Origin: Rhodobacter capsulatus
GTDB taxonomy: Bacteria; Pseudomonadota; Alphaproteobacteria; Rhodobacterales; Rhodobacteraceae
Assembly (NCBI RefSeq): GCF_003254295.1
Contig: NZ_QKZO01000001.1
Span: 62,001 to 126,000, forward strand
Length of the DNA: 64,000 nt
Reading direction: 5' to 3'
The position numbers and the translations under genes were made by a program. Shown here piece by piece: positions 37,924-46,843 of the stretch. How positions within the stretch are numbered: position 1 is the stretch's first letter; every line of letters begins with the position of its first letter. The notes beneath the pieces were generated by a model. The model ran no database searches, had not been told where the DNA came from, and was given only the letters and a program-made list of their open reading frames with translations.

Positions 37924-38479
37924 GGGCAACTCCCCGGCTGTCGTCCAGCCAGTGATGCAGGGTGGTTTCGTCGGGCACGAGCAACAGCGCCGCGCCCTCG
38001 GTGAAGCGGGTCCAGTCGGGCAGGTTGCGCGGATGCAGCGCGGTCAGCACCGGGATCTCGCGCGCCAGCGCCGCGGCGATCACGTCGCGAAAGCCGCGGC
38101 CCTCGGCCTCGGCCTTGCCGAAGCGGTTCAGGATCAGAAGATCCAGCCCGGCGTCGATCTCGCCCAGCAGATCCTGCGCGACCTGCGCCAGCGCGCCGAA
38201 ATCCAGCCGACAGCCGGTCGAGCCGGGGCCAAGCGGCTGGGCGACGGGGGTGCGGTGACCGCTGGCCAGCGCCAGAAGCGCCATCTCGGCGCAGCGGCAG
38301 CCCGCCGCGGTGGCGGGGCGTTCCTGCACCACGCCGCCGACGCGCAGGCCCTGCGCGATCAGACGACGGGCAAAGCCCGCCAGAAGCGCATCGGGCGGTG
38401 TGTCGTGATAAAGGATCGCGGCCAGCGGGCCGATCGCGGCGCTTTCGGGGCGGTCGGGAAAAAGATCCTGCGCGGTCAT
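37913..38479 (-). CDS. DUF2478 family protein in the molybdenum cluster
   Basis: 188 residues from ATG 38479 with AAGGAC upstream. The pattern [43 protein letters not shown], and [20 protein letters not shown] matches DUF2478, found beside molybdenum-related genes in alphaproteobacteria. No P-loop is visible, though the fold looks like a P-loop-related alpha/beta protein. Its job is not established; a role in molybdate or Moco handling is suggested only by position, between dorA and moaA and overlapping the latter. Confidence 0.82.
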   Translation of the reverse strand: MTAQDLFPDRPESAAIGPLAAILYHDTPPDALLAGFARRLIAQGLRVGGVVQERPATAAGCRCAEMALLALASGHRTPVAQPLGPGSTGCRLDFGALAQVAQDLLGEIDAGLDLLILNRFGKAEAEGRGFRDVIAAALAREIPVLTALHPRNLPDWTRFTEGAALLLVPDETTLHHWLDDSRGVAHAA

Positions 38480-38515
38480 GTCCTTGGTCCTTCGGGGCCC
38501 TGGTCCTTGGGGCAG

Positions 38516-38563
38516 CACCGCGCCCGCGGGCGCGGTGGAGGGGAGGGCCCCGGGGGGCCCTCC
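38516..38563. terminator. Two strong hairpins just past dorA
   Basis: A 22-base perfect palindrome with half-site CACCGCGCCCG at 38516-38537, and GGAGGGCCC/GGGCCCTCC around CGGG at 38542-38563, lie between dorA and the DUF2478 gene on the same strand. No T-run follows, so partial termination or mRNA stabilisation is as likely as a full stop. Confidence 0.65.
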
Positions 38564-38578
38564 GTCAGGCGCAGCGGC

Positions 38579-41050
38579 TCATTCGGCCGCCTTCGGCGCG
38601 ACGAAGCCGGTCAGGGTGACGGCGGGGCCGGTGTATTTCTCGACCTCGGCCAGCACGGTCTGACCACAGTTCCCCTGCGCCAGTTTCGAGGTGCCGATAT
38701 CGGCCGAAAGCACGTTGACGTCGCCATACTTGTCCAGCGTGCCCGGCTCGGTCACGTCCGAGGGATCATACCAGCCACCTTCGTAGATCTGGATCACCCC
38801 CTTCATCACCGCATCGGTCACCTTGACCCCGGTCAGGATCTGGCCGCGATCATTGTGCACCCGCACCACGTCGCCATCGGCAATGCCGCGCGCGGCGGCG
38901 TCGTCGGGATGCATCAGGCAGGGCTCATGCCCCTGAACCGCATAGCCTTCGCGCAGCACCGTGCCGTTGAGCTGCGAATGCAGCCGGTTGAACGGGTGCG
39001 AGGCCGCGATGTGCAGCGGATATTTCGCCCCCGGCCCGTCCAGCCGTTCAAGCGGTTCCATCCAGGTCGGATGCGCCGGGCAGTCGTCATAGCCCATCTT
39101 CTCGATGTTCTTCGAGTAGATCTCGATCAGGCCGGTGGGCGTGCCAAGCGGGTTGAGCAGCGGATCTTCGCGGAAGCTGGCATAGCGCACGAATTCGGCA
39201 CCATCGGTGACCGGGAATTCCACGATCCCCTCTGCCCAGAAGGCGTCGAACGCGGGCATCTCGACGCCGCTGGCTTTCCCCTGCTTGGCGGCATCGTCGT
39301 AGAAGGACTTGATCCAGCCCATCTCGTCCTTGCCGTCGGTGAACTCCTTGCCCTTGCCCAGCCGTTCGGCGACCGCGGCGAAGATGTCGTAATCGCTGCG
39401 GGCTTCGTAAAGCGGCTCGACGATCTTCTTCATCGCCAGGATGCCGGTGTTCGAATAATCGCCGATCGTCTCGATGTCGTTGCGCTCATAGCTGGTCGTT
39501 GCGGGCAGGACGATGTCGGCATGCCGCGCCGTGGGCGTCCACTGGAAGTCATGCACGACGAAGGTTTCCAGTTTTTCCCAGGCCTTGACCATGCGGTTGC
39601 GGTCCTGATGGTGCACGAACGGGTTGCCGCCGACCCAATAGGCCATCTTCACGTCGGGGAATTTCGAGCGCGTGCCGTTGAAGTCGAATTCGGCGCCGGG
39701 GTTTTCCAGCATGTCGACCACGCGCGCCACCGGGATCACCGAGGCGCCGCTCGCCGCCAGCCATTCCGGCCCCTTCGTCGCCGCGCCGCCATCGGTGATG
39801 CCCGACAGCGCCGGACCGCTGGTCGAGGGCGTGCCGCCGCCCGAATAGTGATAGGAGAGCCCGAAGCCGCCGCCCGGCAGACCGATCTGACCCAGCATCG
39901 AGGCCAGCGTCACCAGCATCCAATGCGCCTGTTCGCCGTGATGCATCCGCTGCATCGACCAGCCCGCCGCCAGCATCGTGCGCTTCGATTTGAACAGCCG
40001 CGCCAGCTCCTTGATCGTCTCGGCCGGAACGCCGCTGATGCCCTCGGCCCATTCGGCGGTCTTCGGCGTGCTGTCGGTCTCGCCCAGCAGATAGGGCAGG
40101 AACTTGTCGAAGCCCGAGGTGTAGTTGGCGATGAAGTCCTTGTCATAAAGGTCTTCGGCCACCAGCGTATGCGCCATGCCCAGCATGATCGCCACATCGG
40201 TCTGCGGTTTCGGCGTGATGTGCTCGGCGCCGAAGAATTCCACCGTCTGGGTGCGGACCGGGTCGATGACGATGACCTTGATGCCCTTGGCCTTGAGCGC
40301 CTCGAGCCCCGGATAGGCGCCATGTTCGGGGATCACCCAGCCGATCTGGCTGGTCTTGATCGGATCGGCGGCCCAGAACACCATGACTTCGGTGTTTTCC
40401 GCCAGCACCGGCCAGGCGGTCTGCTGTTCATAGACTTCCAGCGTGCCGACCACATGCGGCATGATCACCTGCGCCGCGCCGGTCGAATAATCGCCCGCGC
40501 CATTCACATAACCGCCCGCCAGCGTCAGCATCCGGCGCAAAAGCGTGGTGCAATTGTGCAGCCGCCCCGGGCTTTTCCAGCCATAGGACCCGCCAAAGAC
40601 GCCCTGCGGACCATAGGTCTCTTCGACGCGTTTCACCTCGGCCGCGACCAGATCGAGCGCCTGATCCCAGCTGACGCGGACGAAATCGCCGTTGCCGCGG
40701 GTGGAGCGATCGGCATTGACGCCTTTTTCAAGGAATTCGCGCCGCACCATCGGATATTTGATCCGCGTCGGCGAATAGATCGAGTCAAGCACGCCTTCCA
40801 GCATCGGCGAGGGATGCGGGTCTTTTTCCCAAGGCGTGAAGGCGGTGGCGCGGCCGTTTTCGACCGTCGCGGTGAAGACGCCCCAGTGGCTGCCCGACAT
40901 CACCGTGCCATTGGCCAGCGCCTCGGCGCGGGCGCCCTTGGCAAACAGCGACGGGCCGAACATGCCCAGCGCGCCCGCGGCGACCGAGTAGCTGAGGAAA
41001 GCGCGGCGGGAAAGCTCTGCGCGCAGCTCGTTTCCGGAAATCTTCGTCAT
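38579..41050 (-). CDS. dorA: Dimethyl sulfoxide / TMAO reductase, molybdenum subunit
   Basis: 823 residues from ATG 41050, overlapping the dorD stop as ATGA. The N-terminal twin-arginine signal SRRAFLSYSVAAGALGMFGP sends the folded enzyme to the periplasm. There is no N-terminal Cys cluster, consistent with DorA/TorA-type enzymes that hold bis-MGD as the only cofactor. Characteristic stretches: GVFGGSYGWKSPGRLHNC, NHDRG-like HNDRGQILTGVKVTD, and IAASHPFNRLHSQLNGT. It reduces DMSO and TMAO with electrons from DorC during anaerobic growth. Confidence 0.97.
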   Translation of the reverse strand: MTKISGNELRAELSRRAFLSYSVAAGALGMFGPSLFAKGARAEALANGTVMSGSHWGVFTATVENGRATAFTPWEKDPHPSPMLEGVLDSIYSPTRIKYPMVRREFLEKGVNADRSTRGNGDFVRVSWDQALDLVAAEVKRVEETYGPQGVFGGSYGWKSPGRLHNCTTLLRRMLTLAGGYVNGAGDYSTGAAQVIMPHVVGTLEVYEQQTAWPVLAENTEVMVFWAADPIKTSQIGWVIPEHGAYPGLEALKAKGIKVIVIDPVRTQTVEFFGAEHITPKPQTDVAIMLGMAHTLVAEDLYDKDFIANYTSGFDKFLPYLLGETDSTPKTAEWAEGISGVPAETIKELARLFKSKRTMLAAGWSMQRMHHGEQAHWMLVTLASMLGQIGLPGGGFGLSYHYSGGGTPSTSGPALSGITDGGAATKGPEWLAASGASVIPVARVVDMLENPGAEFDFNGTRSKFPDVKMAYWVGGNPFVHHQDRNRMVKAWEKLETFVVHDFQWTPTARHADIVLPATTSYERNDIETIGDYSNTGILAMKKIVEPLYEARSDYDIFAAVAERLGKGKEFTDGKDEMGWIKSFYDDAAKQGKASGVEMPAFDAFWAEGIVEFPVTDGAEFVRYASFREDPLLNPLGTPTGLIEIYSKNIEKMGYDDCPAHPTWMEPLERLDGPGAKYPLHIAASHPFNRLHSQLNGTVLREGYAVQGHEPCLMHPDDAAARGIADGDVVRVHNDRGQILTGVKVTDAVMKGVIQIYEGGWYDPSDVTEPGTLDKYGDVNVLSADIGTSKLAQGNCGQTVLAEVEKYTGPAVTLTGFVAPKAAE

Positions 41051-41676
41051 TTGACTGTCCTTTCTTCCGGTTGGGGGATGAGTTCGTCGTGATCCAGCGC
41101 CGCCAGCAGCAGCGCCGCAGCCCCGGCCCAGAAGCCGGTGCGATCCTCGGCCCGGACCGCGGCGCAAAAGCCGGGCAGCCAGAGCCGCAGCCGGTCCCGC
41201 AGCGGCTCGGCGCGCGGATCGGCATGGGTTTCAAGATGGGCCAGCAGCATCAGCTCGACCGAAAGATGGTCGGGCGCCTCGCAGCAACCCTCGGCCAGAC
41301 GCAGGTCGCACTCGGCCAGAAGCGCGGTCATCTCGGCCACCGGGGCGCGGAACAACCCGCCCTTGCTCCAGGCCGAGTCGTTCGGCGCCAGCGTGCGCTT
41401 GCCGCCCAGACCCAGGAACAGCCCGTTGAAGGCGATGGTCAGCCGCGTCTGCAGCTGCGCCGTGTCCTGCGGGGCCGCCAGCGCGGCGCGGATCTCCGCG
41501 ACCGGCGCGGCAAAGGCCGGTTCGGTCGCCAGCGCGGCCAGCCATTTCCGCCCCGCCCCGTCGCGCAGCGCGGCCAAAGCATCGGCCGAGGGCGCGGCCA
41601 GAAAAACCTCGGCCAGCCAGTGCCACAAGAGCGCGCGATCGGCCAGGACGGCGGGGGGAAGGGTCATCACGGTCAT
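41047..41676 (-). CDS. dorD: DorD/TorD-family chaperone for DMSO reductase
   Basis: 209 residues from ATG 41676. All-helical TorD fold: LLWHWLAEVFLAAPSADALA, NGLFLGLGGKRTLAPNDSAW, then DHLSVELMLLAHLETHADP, the family's conserved E-L-x-x-x-A-H region. TorD proteins bind the apo-reductase and its Tat signal and help insert the molybdenum cofactor. It overlaps both neighbours (ATGA with dorC and with dorA), so the three are translated as a unit. Confidence 0.93.
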   Translation of the reverse strand: MTVMTLPPAVLADRALLWHWLAEVFLAAPSADALAALRDGAGRKWLAALATEPAFAAPVAEIRAALAAPQDTAQLQTRLTIAFNGLFLGLGGKRTLAPNDSAWSKGGLFRAPVAEMTALLAECDLRLAEGCCEAPDHLSVELMLLAHLETHADPRAEPLRDRLRLWLPGFCAAVRAEDRTGFWAGAAALLLAALDHDELIPQPEERTVK

Positions 41677-42845
41677 TGCTCGACCTCCCCGCCCATGTCT
41701 TTCGCATGCATCTGCACGTATTTCTGCACCAGCCGGAACTGTTCCTCGTTCAGGGGCGCCTTGGGCTTCATCGCATTGAGCGTGCCGATCCACTGGTTCG
41801 CCAGGAAATGGCTGGTATGCGGCAGCACGTGGCAGGTGCCGCAGGCGGCGCTGAACATCGAGCCCGCATAGGACCAGACCTTGTCGAGACTGTCGGTCAG
41901 ATTGCCGTTCTTCACCCAGACCGTCAGCGTGCCATCGGTCCAGACCTGTTCGGTGTCGGGATCGGTCATCCGCGCGCCCGGCACCACCGCGGCCACCGCC
42001 GTCGGCGCCAGCGCCACGTTGAAGATCCGCCGCCCCTGCGCGGCGTAAAGCATCCGTTCGGCGCCTTCCTGCTGCCAGCCTTCCAGCTTGACCTGCAGCG
42101 CCTTGCCCGAGACCGCCGCGACCACCATCGGCGTCGCCGCGATCACCTTGCCCGCCGCCTTCACGCCATCCTTCGGCTCTTCCAGATAAAGCTCGATCGT
42201 CTGCAGCGGATAGACCGTGTCGCCCGCCTTCGGCCGCAACTGCCCGGCTTCGGCCTGCAGATCCTCGAACAGCTTCTTGTAGCCCGAGGACATGTCGGGC
42301 AGCTTGTGCGCGATGCCCTTGTGGCAATCGATGCAGGTGCCGCCGTCCAGCATCGCCTGCTGCATCTGCTTGGCGCCGTCGGGCTTCGCCTGATGCGCGA
42401 AATCCATCGCCTCGAAACTGTGGCACGACCGGCAGCCGACCGAGTCATTCGCCTTCATGTCGGCCCAGACCGTTTCGGCCATCTCCAGCCGGTGCGCCTC
42501 GAATTTCTCGGGCGTGTCCACCTTGCCGGTGATCTCGCCCCACAGATCCTTCGCTGCCAGCACCTTGGCGCGGTAAAGCCGCCAGCCCGATTTCGGCACG
42601 TGGCAATCGGCGCATTCGGCGCGCACGCCCATCGGGTTCGAATAGTGGACGGTGGTCTTGTATTCCTCGAAATTGCCCTGCATCGAGTGGCAGGACAGAC
42701 AGAATTTCGTCGTCGTGGTCTGTTCCACGGCATAGTGGAAGCCGTTCCAGCCCAGCGCGCCGACGAAGGCTCCGCCCAGCACCAACGTGCCCAGCCCCCA
42801 GCGCGTGCTGGGCCTGCGCATCACGCCCCAGATTTTCCTGATCAC
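41673..42845 (-). CDS. dorC: Membrane-anchored pentahaem c-type cytochrome (NapC/NirT-TorC family)
   Basis: 390 residues from GTG 42845 with GGAGG five bases upstream. One N-terminal membrane segment (residues ~15-36), then four haem motifs of a NapC/NirT domain, CLSCH (49-53), CADCH (78-82), CRSCH (138-142) and CIDCH (171-175), and a fifth, CGTCH, near 335 in the C-terminal domain. It takes electrons from quinol at the membrane and gives them to periplasmic DorA. First gene of dorCDA, facing dorR across the shared control region. Confidence 0.97.
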   Translation of the reverse strand: MIRKIWGVMRRPSTRWGLGTLVLGGAFVGALGWNGFHYAVEQTTTTKFCLSCHSMQGNFEEYKTTVHYSNPMGVRAECADCHVPKSGWRLYRAKVLAAKDLWGEITGKVDTPEKFEAHRLEMAETVWADMKANDSVGCRSCHSFEAMDFAHQAKPDGAKQMQQAMLDGGTCIDCHKGIAHKLPDMSSGYKKLFEDLQAEAGQLRPKAGDTVYPLQTIELYLEEPKDGVKAAGKVIAATPMVVAAVSGKALQVKLEGWQQEGAERMLYAAQGRRIFNVALAPTAVAAVVPGARMTDPDTEQVWTDGTLTVWVKNGNLTDSLDKVWSYAGSMFSAACGTCHVLPHTSHFLANQWIGTLNAMKPKAPLNEEQFRLVQKYVQMHAKDMGGEVEQ

Positions 42846-42948
42846 TTTCGCCTCCGGTCTTGCCGTTCCGGGGCCCGTTCCATCACCGACGCCGCGCGTC
42901 CGGTCCTGTCACGGTCCGCCCCGTTCGAGTCCCTGTCTGGACCTGCGA

Positions 42949-43004
42949 TGTGAACCGCGTTGCGTCCGGTTGTGAACAGGATGAAAAATCCTGTGAACAG
43001 GATG
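42949..43004. promoter_or_regulatory. Probable DorR boxes in the dorC-dorR control region
   Basis: TGTGAACCG at 42949, TGTGAACAGGATG at 42971 and again at 42992: three direct repeats with 22- and 21-base periods, that is on one face of the helix. The reverse complement, CTGTTCACA, is one base from the E. coli TorR box CTGTTCATA. They lie about 105-160 bases before dorC and 88 before dorR. Confidence 0.8.
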
Positions 43005-43091
43005 TTAAAACCCGGAAAACCCACGGGAAATCGCACGAAAATCATTGCCGGGCCGGGCTTTTGGCGCGATGACGGGGCAAGGGGGGCCGTG

Positions 43092-43790
43092 ATGAAGACG
43101 TCCTATCATATCCTTGTCGTCGAAGATGATCCGGTGGGGCGGCAGACGCTGGCCGCCTATCTGGTGAAGGACAATCACCGCGTCAGCGAGGCGGGCGACG
43201 GCGAAGAGATGCGCCGGGTCTTCGCGCGGGGCGATGTCGACGTGATCTTGCTCGACATCAACCTGCCGGGCGAGGACGGGCTGTCGCTTTTGCGCGAATT
43301 GCGGCGGCAATCCGAGGTGGGGGTGATCATGGTCACCTCGCGGCGCGAGGATGTGGACCGGATCGTGGCGCTGGAACTGGGCGCCGATGATTACGTCACC
43401 AAGCCCTACAACATGCGCGAGATCCTGCCGCGCACGCGCAACCTGGCGCGCCGGGTGACGGCGGCGCGGGTGGTGAAGGCGGATGAGTCGAAAAAGACCT
43501 TCGAGGGCTGGACGCTCGACATCGCGCATTGGACGCTGAACGATCCGGCGGGCGAGGCAGTGAAGATGACCCGGGCGGAATTCGAACTGCTGGCCACCTT
43601 CGTCACCCATCCGGGGCAGGTACTGAGCCGCGATCAGCTGATGACGCATGTCAGCCGCCGCGGGCATGAAAGCTTCGATCGCACCATTGACGTGCTGGTG
43701 CGCCGGGTGCGCCGCAAGATCGAGCCCGATCCGGCGAAGCCCCGGCTGATCGTCACCGTGCACGGGCTGGGCTACGTCTTTTCGGCATAA
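43092..43790 (+). CDS. dorR: Response regulator DorR, OmpR family
   Basis: 232 residues from ATG 43092. Receiver domain: HILVVEDDPVGRQTLAAYLV, the phospho-Asp in DVILLDINLPGEDGLSLLRE, and the Lys in DDYVTKPYNMREI. The output winged helix is AVKMTRAEFELLATFVTHPG, FDRTIDVLVRRVRRKIEPDP, VTVHGLGYVFSA. It resembles TorR and activates dorCDA when phosphorylated by DorS. Candidate binding boxes lie just upstream. Its 3' end meets a family 2 repeat, beyond which dorS ends. Confidence 0.95.
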   Translation: MKTSYHILVVEDDPVGRQTLAAYLVKDNHRVSEAGDGEEMRRVFARGDVDVILLDINLPGEDGLSLLRELRRQSEVGVIMVTSRREDVDRIVALELGADDYVTKPYNMREILPRTRNLARRVTAARVVKADESKKTFEGWTLDIAHWTLNDPAGEAVKMTRAEFELLATFVTHPGQVLSRDQLMTHVSRRGHESFDRTIDVLVRRVRRKIEPDPAKPRLIVTVHGLGYVFSA

Positions 43791-43802
43791 GATCCGCGGC
43801 CC

Positions 43803-44020
43803 TGACCGAGGCCATCGCCGAGGTCATGCGGACCAGAAGTCCCGTGACCGCCGGGGGCCCAAAGGCCCTCGGCCTGCGCCCGCCCCGCCATCGGCGGGCG
43901 CATTCGCGCCGCCGGGGCGGAGCGCAGGCCTCTGTCGTGCTTGGGGAAACGGTCTTGGCACAGGTGATGCGCCAGCGGGCGGGGAAAGGCAGTGCCTTTC
44001 CCGATCCGCCCGAAACCTGG
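43803..44020 (-). repeat. ~215-bp dispersed repeat, family 2 copy 2
   Basis: Inverted relative to 6520-6735 and closely similar in several blocks (see that entry). It contains GGAAAGGCAGTGCCTTTCC, a perfect eight-pair hairpin, and fills the space between the convergent stops of dorR and dorS, as the other copy fills a convergent gap. Confidence 0.85.
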
Positions 44021-44024
44021 GGTC

Positions 44025-46478
44025 TCAGCCCGCGATTTCGGCCCAGATCGCCTCGACCAGCCCCACCGCCGAGCGGCACGACAGCACCAGATCGGCCACC
44101 TGCCCGGCCAGATCGGCGCTGCGCCGCCCCGAGGCGGAGGCCAGCATCTCGGCCCGTTCGGCCTCCTCGGCCAGCGCCAGAAGACCGACATGCCGCGCCG
44201 AGCTTTTCAGCCGATGCGCGATCATCGCCACCTCGTTCCAGCGCTCCGCCTCGACCGCCGCCTCCAGCGCCGCCCCGGTATGCACCAGACTGGCCTTGAA
44301 GGTGGCGACGATCCGCCCGGTCGGCGCGGGCCCCAAAGCCTCGGCATGGCCGCGCAGCACCGTCAGATCGACCAGCCCCAAGCCCGCGCCCTGCCCCGCC
44401 CCCTCGGCCCGTGCAGGCCCGCCCGAGCCGATCGGCCGCGGCGAGGCGAAGCCGGTGACCCGGCGCAACAGATCCTCGAGCCGGGCAAAGGGGAAGGGTT
44501 TCGCCAGAAATCCGCCGATCCCCGCCGCCGCCAGCGCCGCCGCATCGACCGCGGACCCATGCGCCGACAGCGCCGCGATCGGCAGCCGCGCAATCGCCGG
44601 ATCTCCATGGGCGCGAATGGCGCGGCCCAGATCGAAGCCGCTCAGATCGGGCAGGTTGAGATCGGTCAGCACCAGATCGAAGCCCTGCCCCGCCAGCGCC
44701 TGCAACGCCGCCTCGCCGGTTTCGGCCAGCCGCACCTGATGCCCGGCCTGCCGCAGCAGGGTCTCGGTTACCAGCCGGTTCACCGCGTCATCCTCGACCA
44801 GCAGCAGCCGCAAGGGCTTGGCGGGCAGCGCCTTCGCCCGCGCCCGGGCACAATCGGCCCCCTGCCGCACCGCCAGATCCAGCGGCACCACCAGCCGGAA
44901 ACAGCTGCCCTCGCCCGGATGGCTTTCGACCGTCAGCTCGGCCCCCATCATCTCGGCCAGCCGGCGCGAGATCGCCAGACCCAGCCCGGTGCCGCCATGC
45001 TTGCGCTCGATCGAGCTGTCGGACTGGGTGAAGGGGCGGAAGATCTGCTCCAGCCGCTCGGGCGCGATGCCCGGGCCTGTGTCGCGCACCGAAAACCGCA
45101 CCAGCACCCGCCCCGGGCTGCGCGAGATCAGGTCGAGCCCGATCACCACCGCGCCGGTTTCGGTGAATTTCACCGCATTGCCCGCCAGATTGAGCAGGAT
45201 CTGCCGCAGCTTCGCCGGATCGCCGCTGACACAGGGCAGATCGGCCGGGCAGTCGACATGCAACAGCAGCCCGGGCTTGCGCGCCACCAGCGGCTCGATC
45301 ACCCGGGCGACCTCGGCCGTCACCTCGGCAAGCGGAAAATCGACCCGTTCCAGCATCATCCCGCCCGCCTCGATGCGGGAATAATCGAGGATCTCCGAGA
45401 CGATCGAGCTCAGCACCCGGGCCGAGCGGTCGATCGCCTCGACATAGCCCGCCGCGCGCGGCGGCAGCGCGTCTTGCCGCAACAGCTCGACGATGCCGCC
45501 GATGGAATGGATGGGGGTGCGGATCTCGTGGCTCATCGTCGCCAGAAAATCGGTCTTCGCGCGGGCCAGCGCCTCGGCCTCCTCGCGGGCGCGGCGGGCG
45601 TCGGTGACATCGGTGAAGCTGATCACCGTGCCCAGAAACTTGCGCGACACATCGAGCATTTCCTGCGTCGAGACCGAGACCCAGCGCCGCCCGTCGATCG
45701 TCTCGATCTCGTGCTCGGGCAAAAGCGGGCCGATGCCGCGCGGATCAAGGCCGAAAAGCCCCTGAAAGCTGCGCCGCGCCGCCGAACCGTAATAGACAGA
45801 CCCCGGCACGACATCCCGCGACAGAAGCAGCGCCGCGGCATGGTTCATGTTCTCGATCCCGCCCTCGGCATCGATCAGGAAGACCGGGGTCTGGATGCTT
45901 TCGAAAATCGTCAGATACTTGTTCTTCTCGGTCACGACGCGCTGGTTTTCGGCCAAGAGCCGGTCGTGATCGGCATCGACGACGCCGCGCGCCCATTGCG
46001 TGCAGATGCCGATCTCGGCGCGGTCGAAAAAGCCGCGCACCAGCCGCAGATACAGCGCCTCGGTCGCGGCGGGAAAGCCCGTCATCTGTATAAGTCGCAG
46101 ATAGCTGTCGCGATAACCCTTGAAATTGCTCAGAAACATCGCCAGCGGCACGCCACGCAGCCCGTGCCTGCGCGCCACCTCGATACCATAGACGGTCGAG
46201 GGATCCTCGCCGATGTCGCTGTCGTAATCCGCCTCGGCGGCGCCGCGGGTGTCCAGCATCAGCGCGATGGCGCCATTGAGCCCCTGCACCGAGGCCCGCC
46301 AGGCCTCGGGCAGCGTCGAGACATGGGCATTGTAGCTGCGGGTGATCGAATAGGCGATGTGCATCTCGATCAGCCGGGTTTCGTTCGCCTGCAGGAACCG
46401 CGTCAGGGCGGCCAGATCGGCGGCGGTTGCCTCCTCCGCTGCCGGAGAGGCAAACTGGCCTTGAGGTTCGGAAATCAT
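44025..46478 (-). CDS. dorS: Hybrid sensor histidine kinase DorS
   Basis: 817 residues from ATG 46478. In order: an N-terminal helical sensing region (1-~180, ETRLIEMHIAYSITRSYNAH), PAS (~185-300), HisKA with FLATMSHEIRTPIHSIGG (His ~316), HATPase (DTGPGIAPERLEQIFRPFTQ, GGTGLGLAISRRLAEMMG), a receiver (LLLVEDDAVNRLVTE, LVLTDLNLPDLSG), and an HPt domain with AHRLKSSARHVG (His ~751). This is the four-step phosphorelay layout of TorS. I see no membrane segment or signal peptide, so unlike TorS it looks cytoplasmic. It is the partner of DorR. An FNR-type box lies upstream. Confidence 0.93.
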   Translation of the reverse strand: MISEPQGQFASPAAEEATAADLAALTRFLQANETRLIEMHIAYSITRSYNAHVSTLPEAWRASVQGLNGAIALMLDTRGAAEADYDSDIGEDPSTVYGIEVARRHGLRGVPLAMFLSNFKGYRDSYLRLIQMTGFPAATEALYLRLVRGFFDRAEIGICTQWARGVVDADHDRLLAENQRVVTEKNKYLTIFESIQTPVFLIDAEGGIENMNHAAALLLSRDVVPGSVYYGSAARRSFQGLFGLDPRGIGPLLPEHEIETIDGRRWVSVSTQEMLDVSRKFLGTVISFTDVTDARRAREEAEALARAKTDFLATMSHEIRTPIHSIGGIVELLRQDALPPRAAGYVEAIDRSARVLSSIVSEILDYSRIEAGGMMLERVDFPLAEVTAEVARVIEPLVARKPGLLLHVDCPADLPCVSGDPAKLRQILLNLAGNAVKFTETGAVVIGLDLISRSPGRVLVRFSVRDTGPGIAPERLEQIFRPFTQSDSSIERKHGGTGLGLAISRRLAEMMGAELTVESHPGEGSCFRLVVPLDLAVRQGADCARARAKALPAKPLRLLLVEDDAVNRLVTETLLRQAGHQVRLAETGEAALQALAGQGFDLVLTDLNLPDLSGFDLGRAIRAHGDPAIARLPIAALSAHGSAVDAAALAAAGIGGFLAKPFPFARLEDLLRRVTGFASPRPIGSGGPARAEGAGQGAGLGLVDLTVLRGHAEALGPAPTGRIVATFKASLVHTGAALEAAVEAERWNEVAMIAHRLKSSARHVGLLALAEEAERAEMLASASGRRSADLAGQVADLVLSCRSAVGLVEAIWAEIAG

Positions 46479-46612
46479 TCGCAACGTCCAGATAGTGGCA
46501 CCCGCGCGGGTGCGTCTTGCCGGTCTTTCGGCGCCAACCCCAGTCGCGGCCCGAAAGCCGCCTCATCGTCACGAAACTGGTCCTGCGTTAGCGCAAAACG
46601 GCGCCCCCTGCC

Positions 46613-46626
46613 TTGATCGGGATCAA
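46613..46626. promoter_or_regulatory. FNR (FnrL) binding site upstream of dorS
   Basis: TTGATCGGGATCAA is a perfect match to the FNR consensus TTGAT-N4-ATCAA. Its nearest edge is 135 bases before the dorS start on the minus strand and about 120 bases before the TPP riboswitch on the plus strand. Oxygen control of dorS by FnrL is the likely role. Confidence 0.85.
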
Positions 46627-46737
46627 GCGCCCTTGCGACGGCGCGGACACAAGCGGCAATCCGCGCCCCCCTGCCCGCAAACATCCTTGCCCGCGCACTG
46701 GACAAGCCCGGCCATCCGTGCTTCCTTGCCCTTGCGA

Positions 46738-46812
46738 CAGGGGCGTCCGGGGAGCCGGGCTGAGAAGCACCCTTTGAACCTGAACCAGATCATGCTGGCG
46801 TAGGGAGTCCGC
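46738..46812 (+). ncRNA. TPP riboswitch (THI element)
   Basis: Conserved blocks in order: GGGGAGCC, GGCTGAGA, ACCCTTTGAACCTGA, CCAGATCATGCTGGCGTAGG, then GA. It binds thiamine pyrophosphate and should repress the thi operon that follows. A hairpin covering the thiM ribosome site lies 32 bases downstream. Confidence 0.95.
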
Positions 46813-46843
46813 AACCGGTGCCGGGCCCTGCCCGCCCGGCTTC

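Noticed and set aside
37922-41092. A 1056-codon open frame on the plus strand across dorA and its neighbours
   Set aside because: It is antisense to dorA, DUF2478 and dorD, whose products are recognisable. Long antisense frames are expected in very GC-rich genes. Its translation is Arg/His/Gln-rich with no domain.
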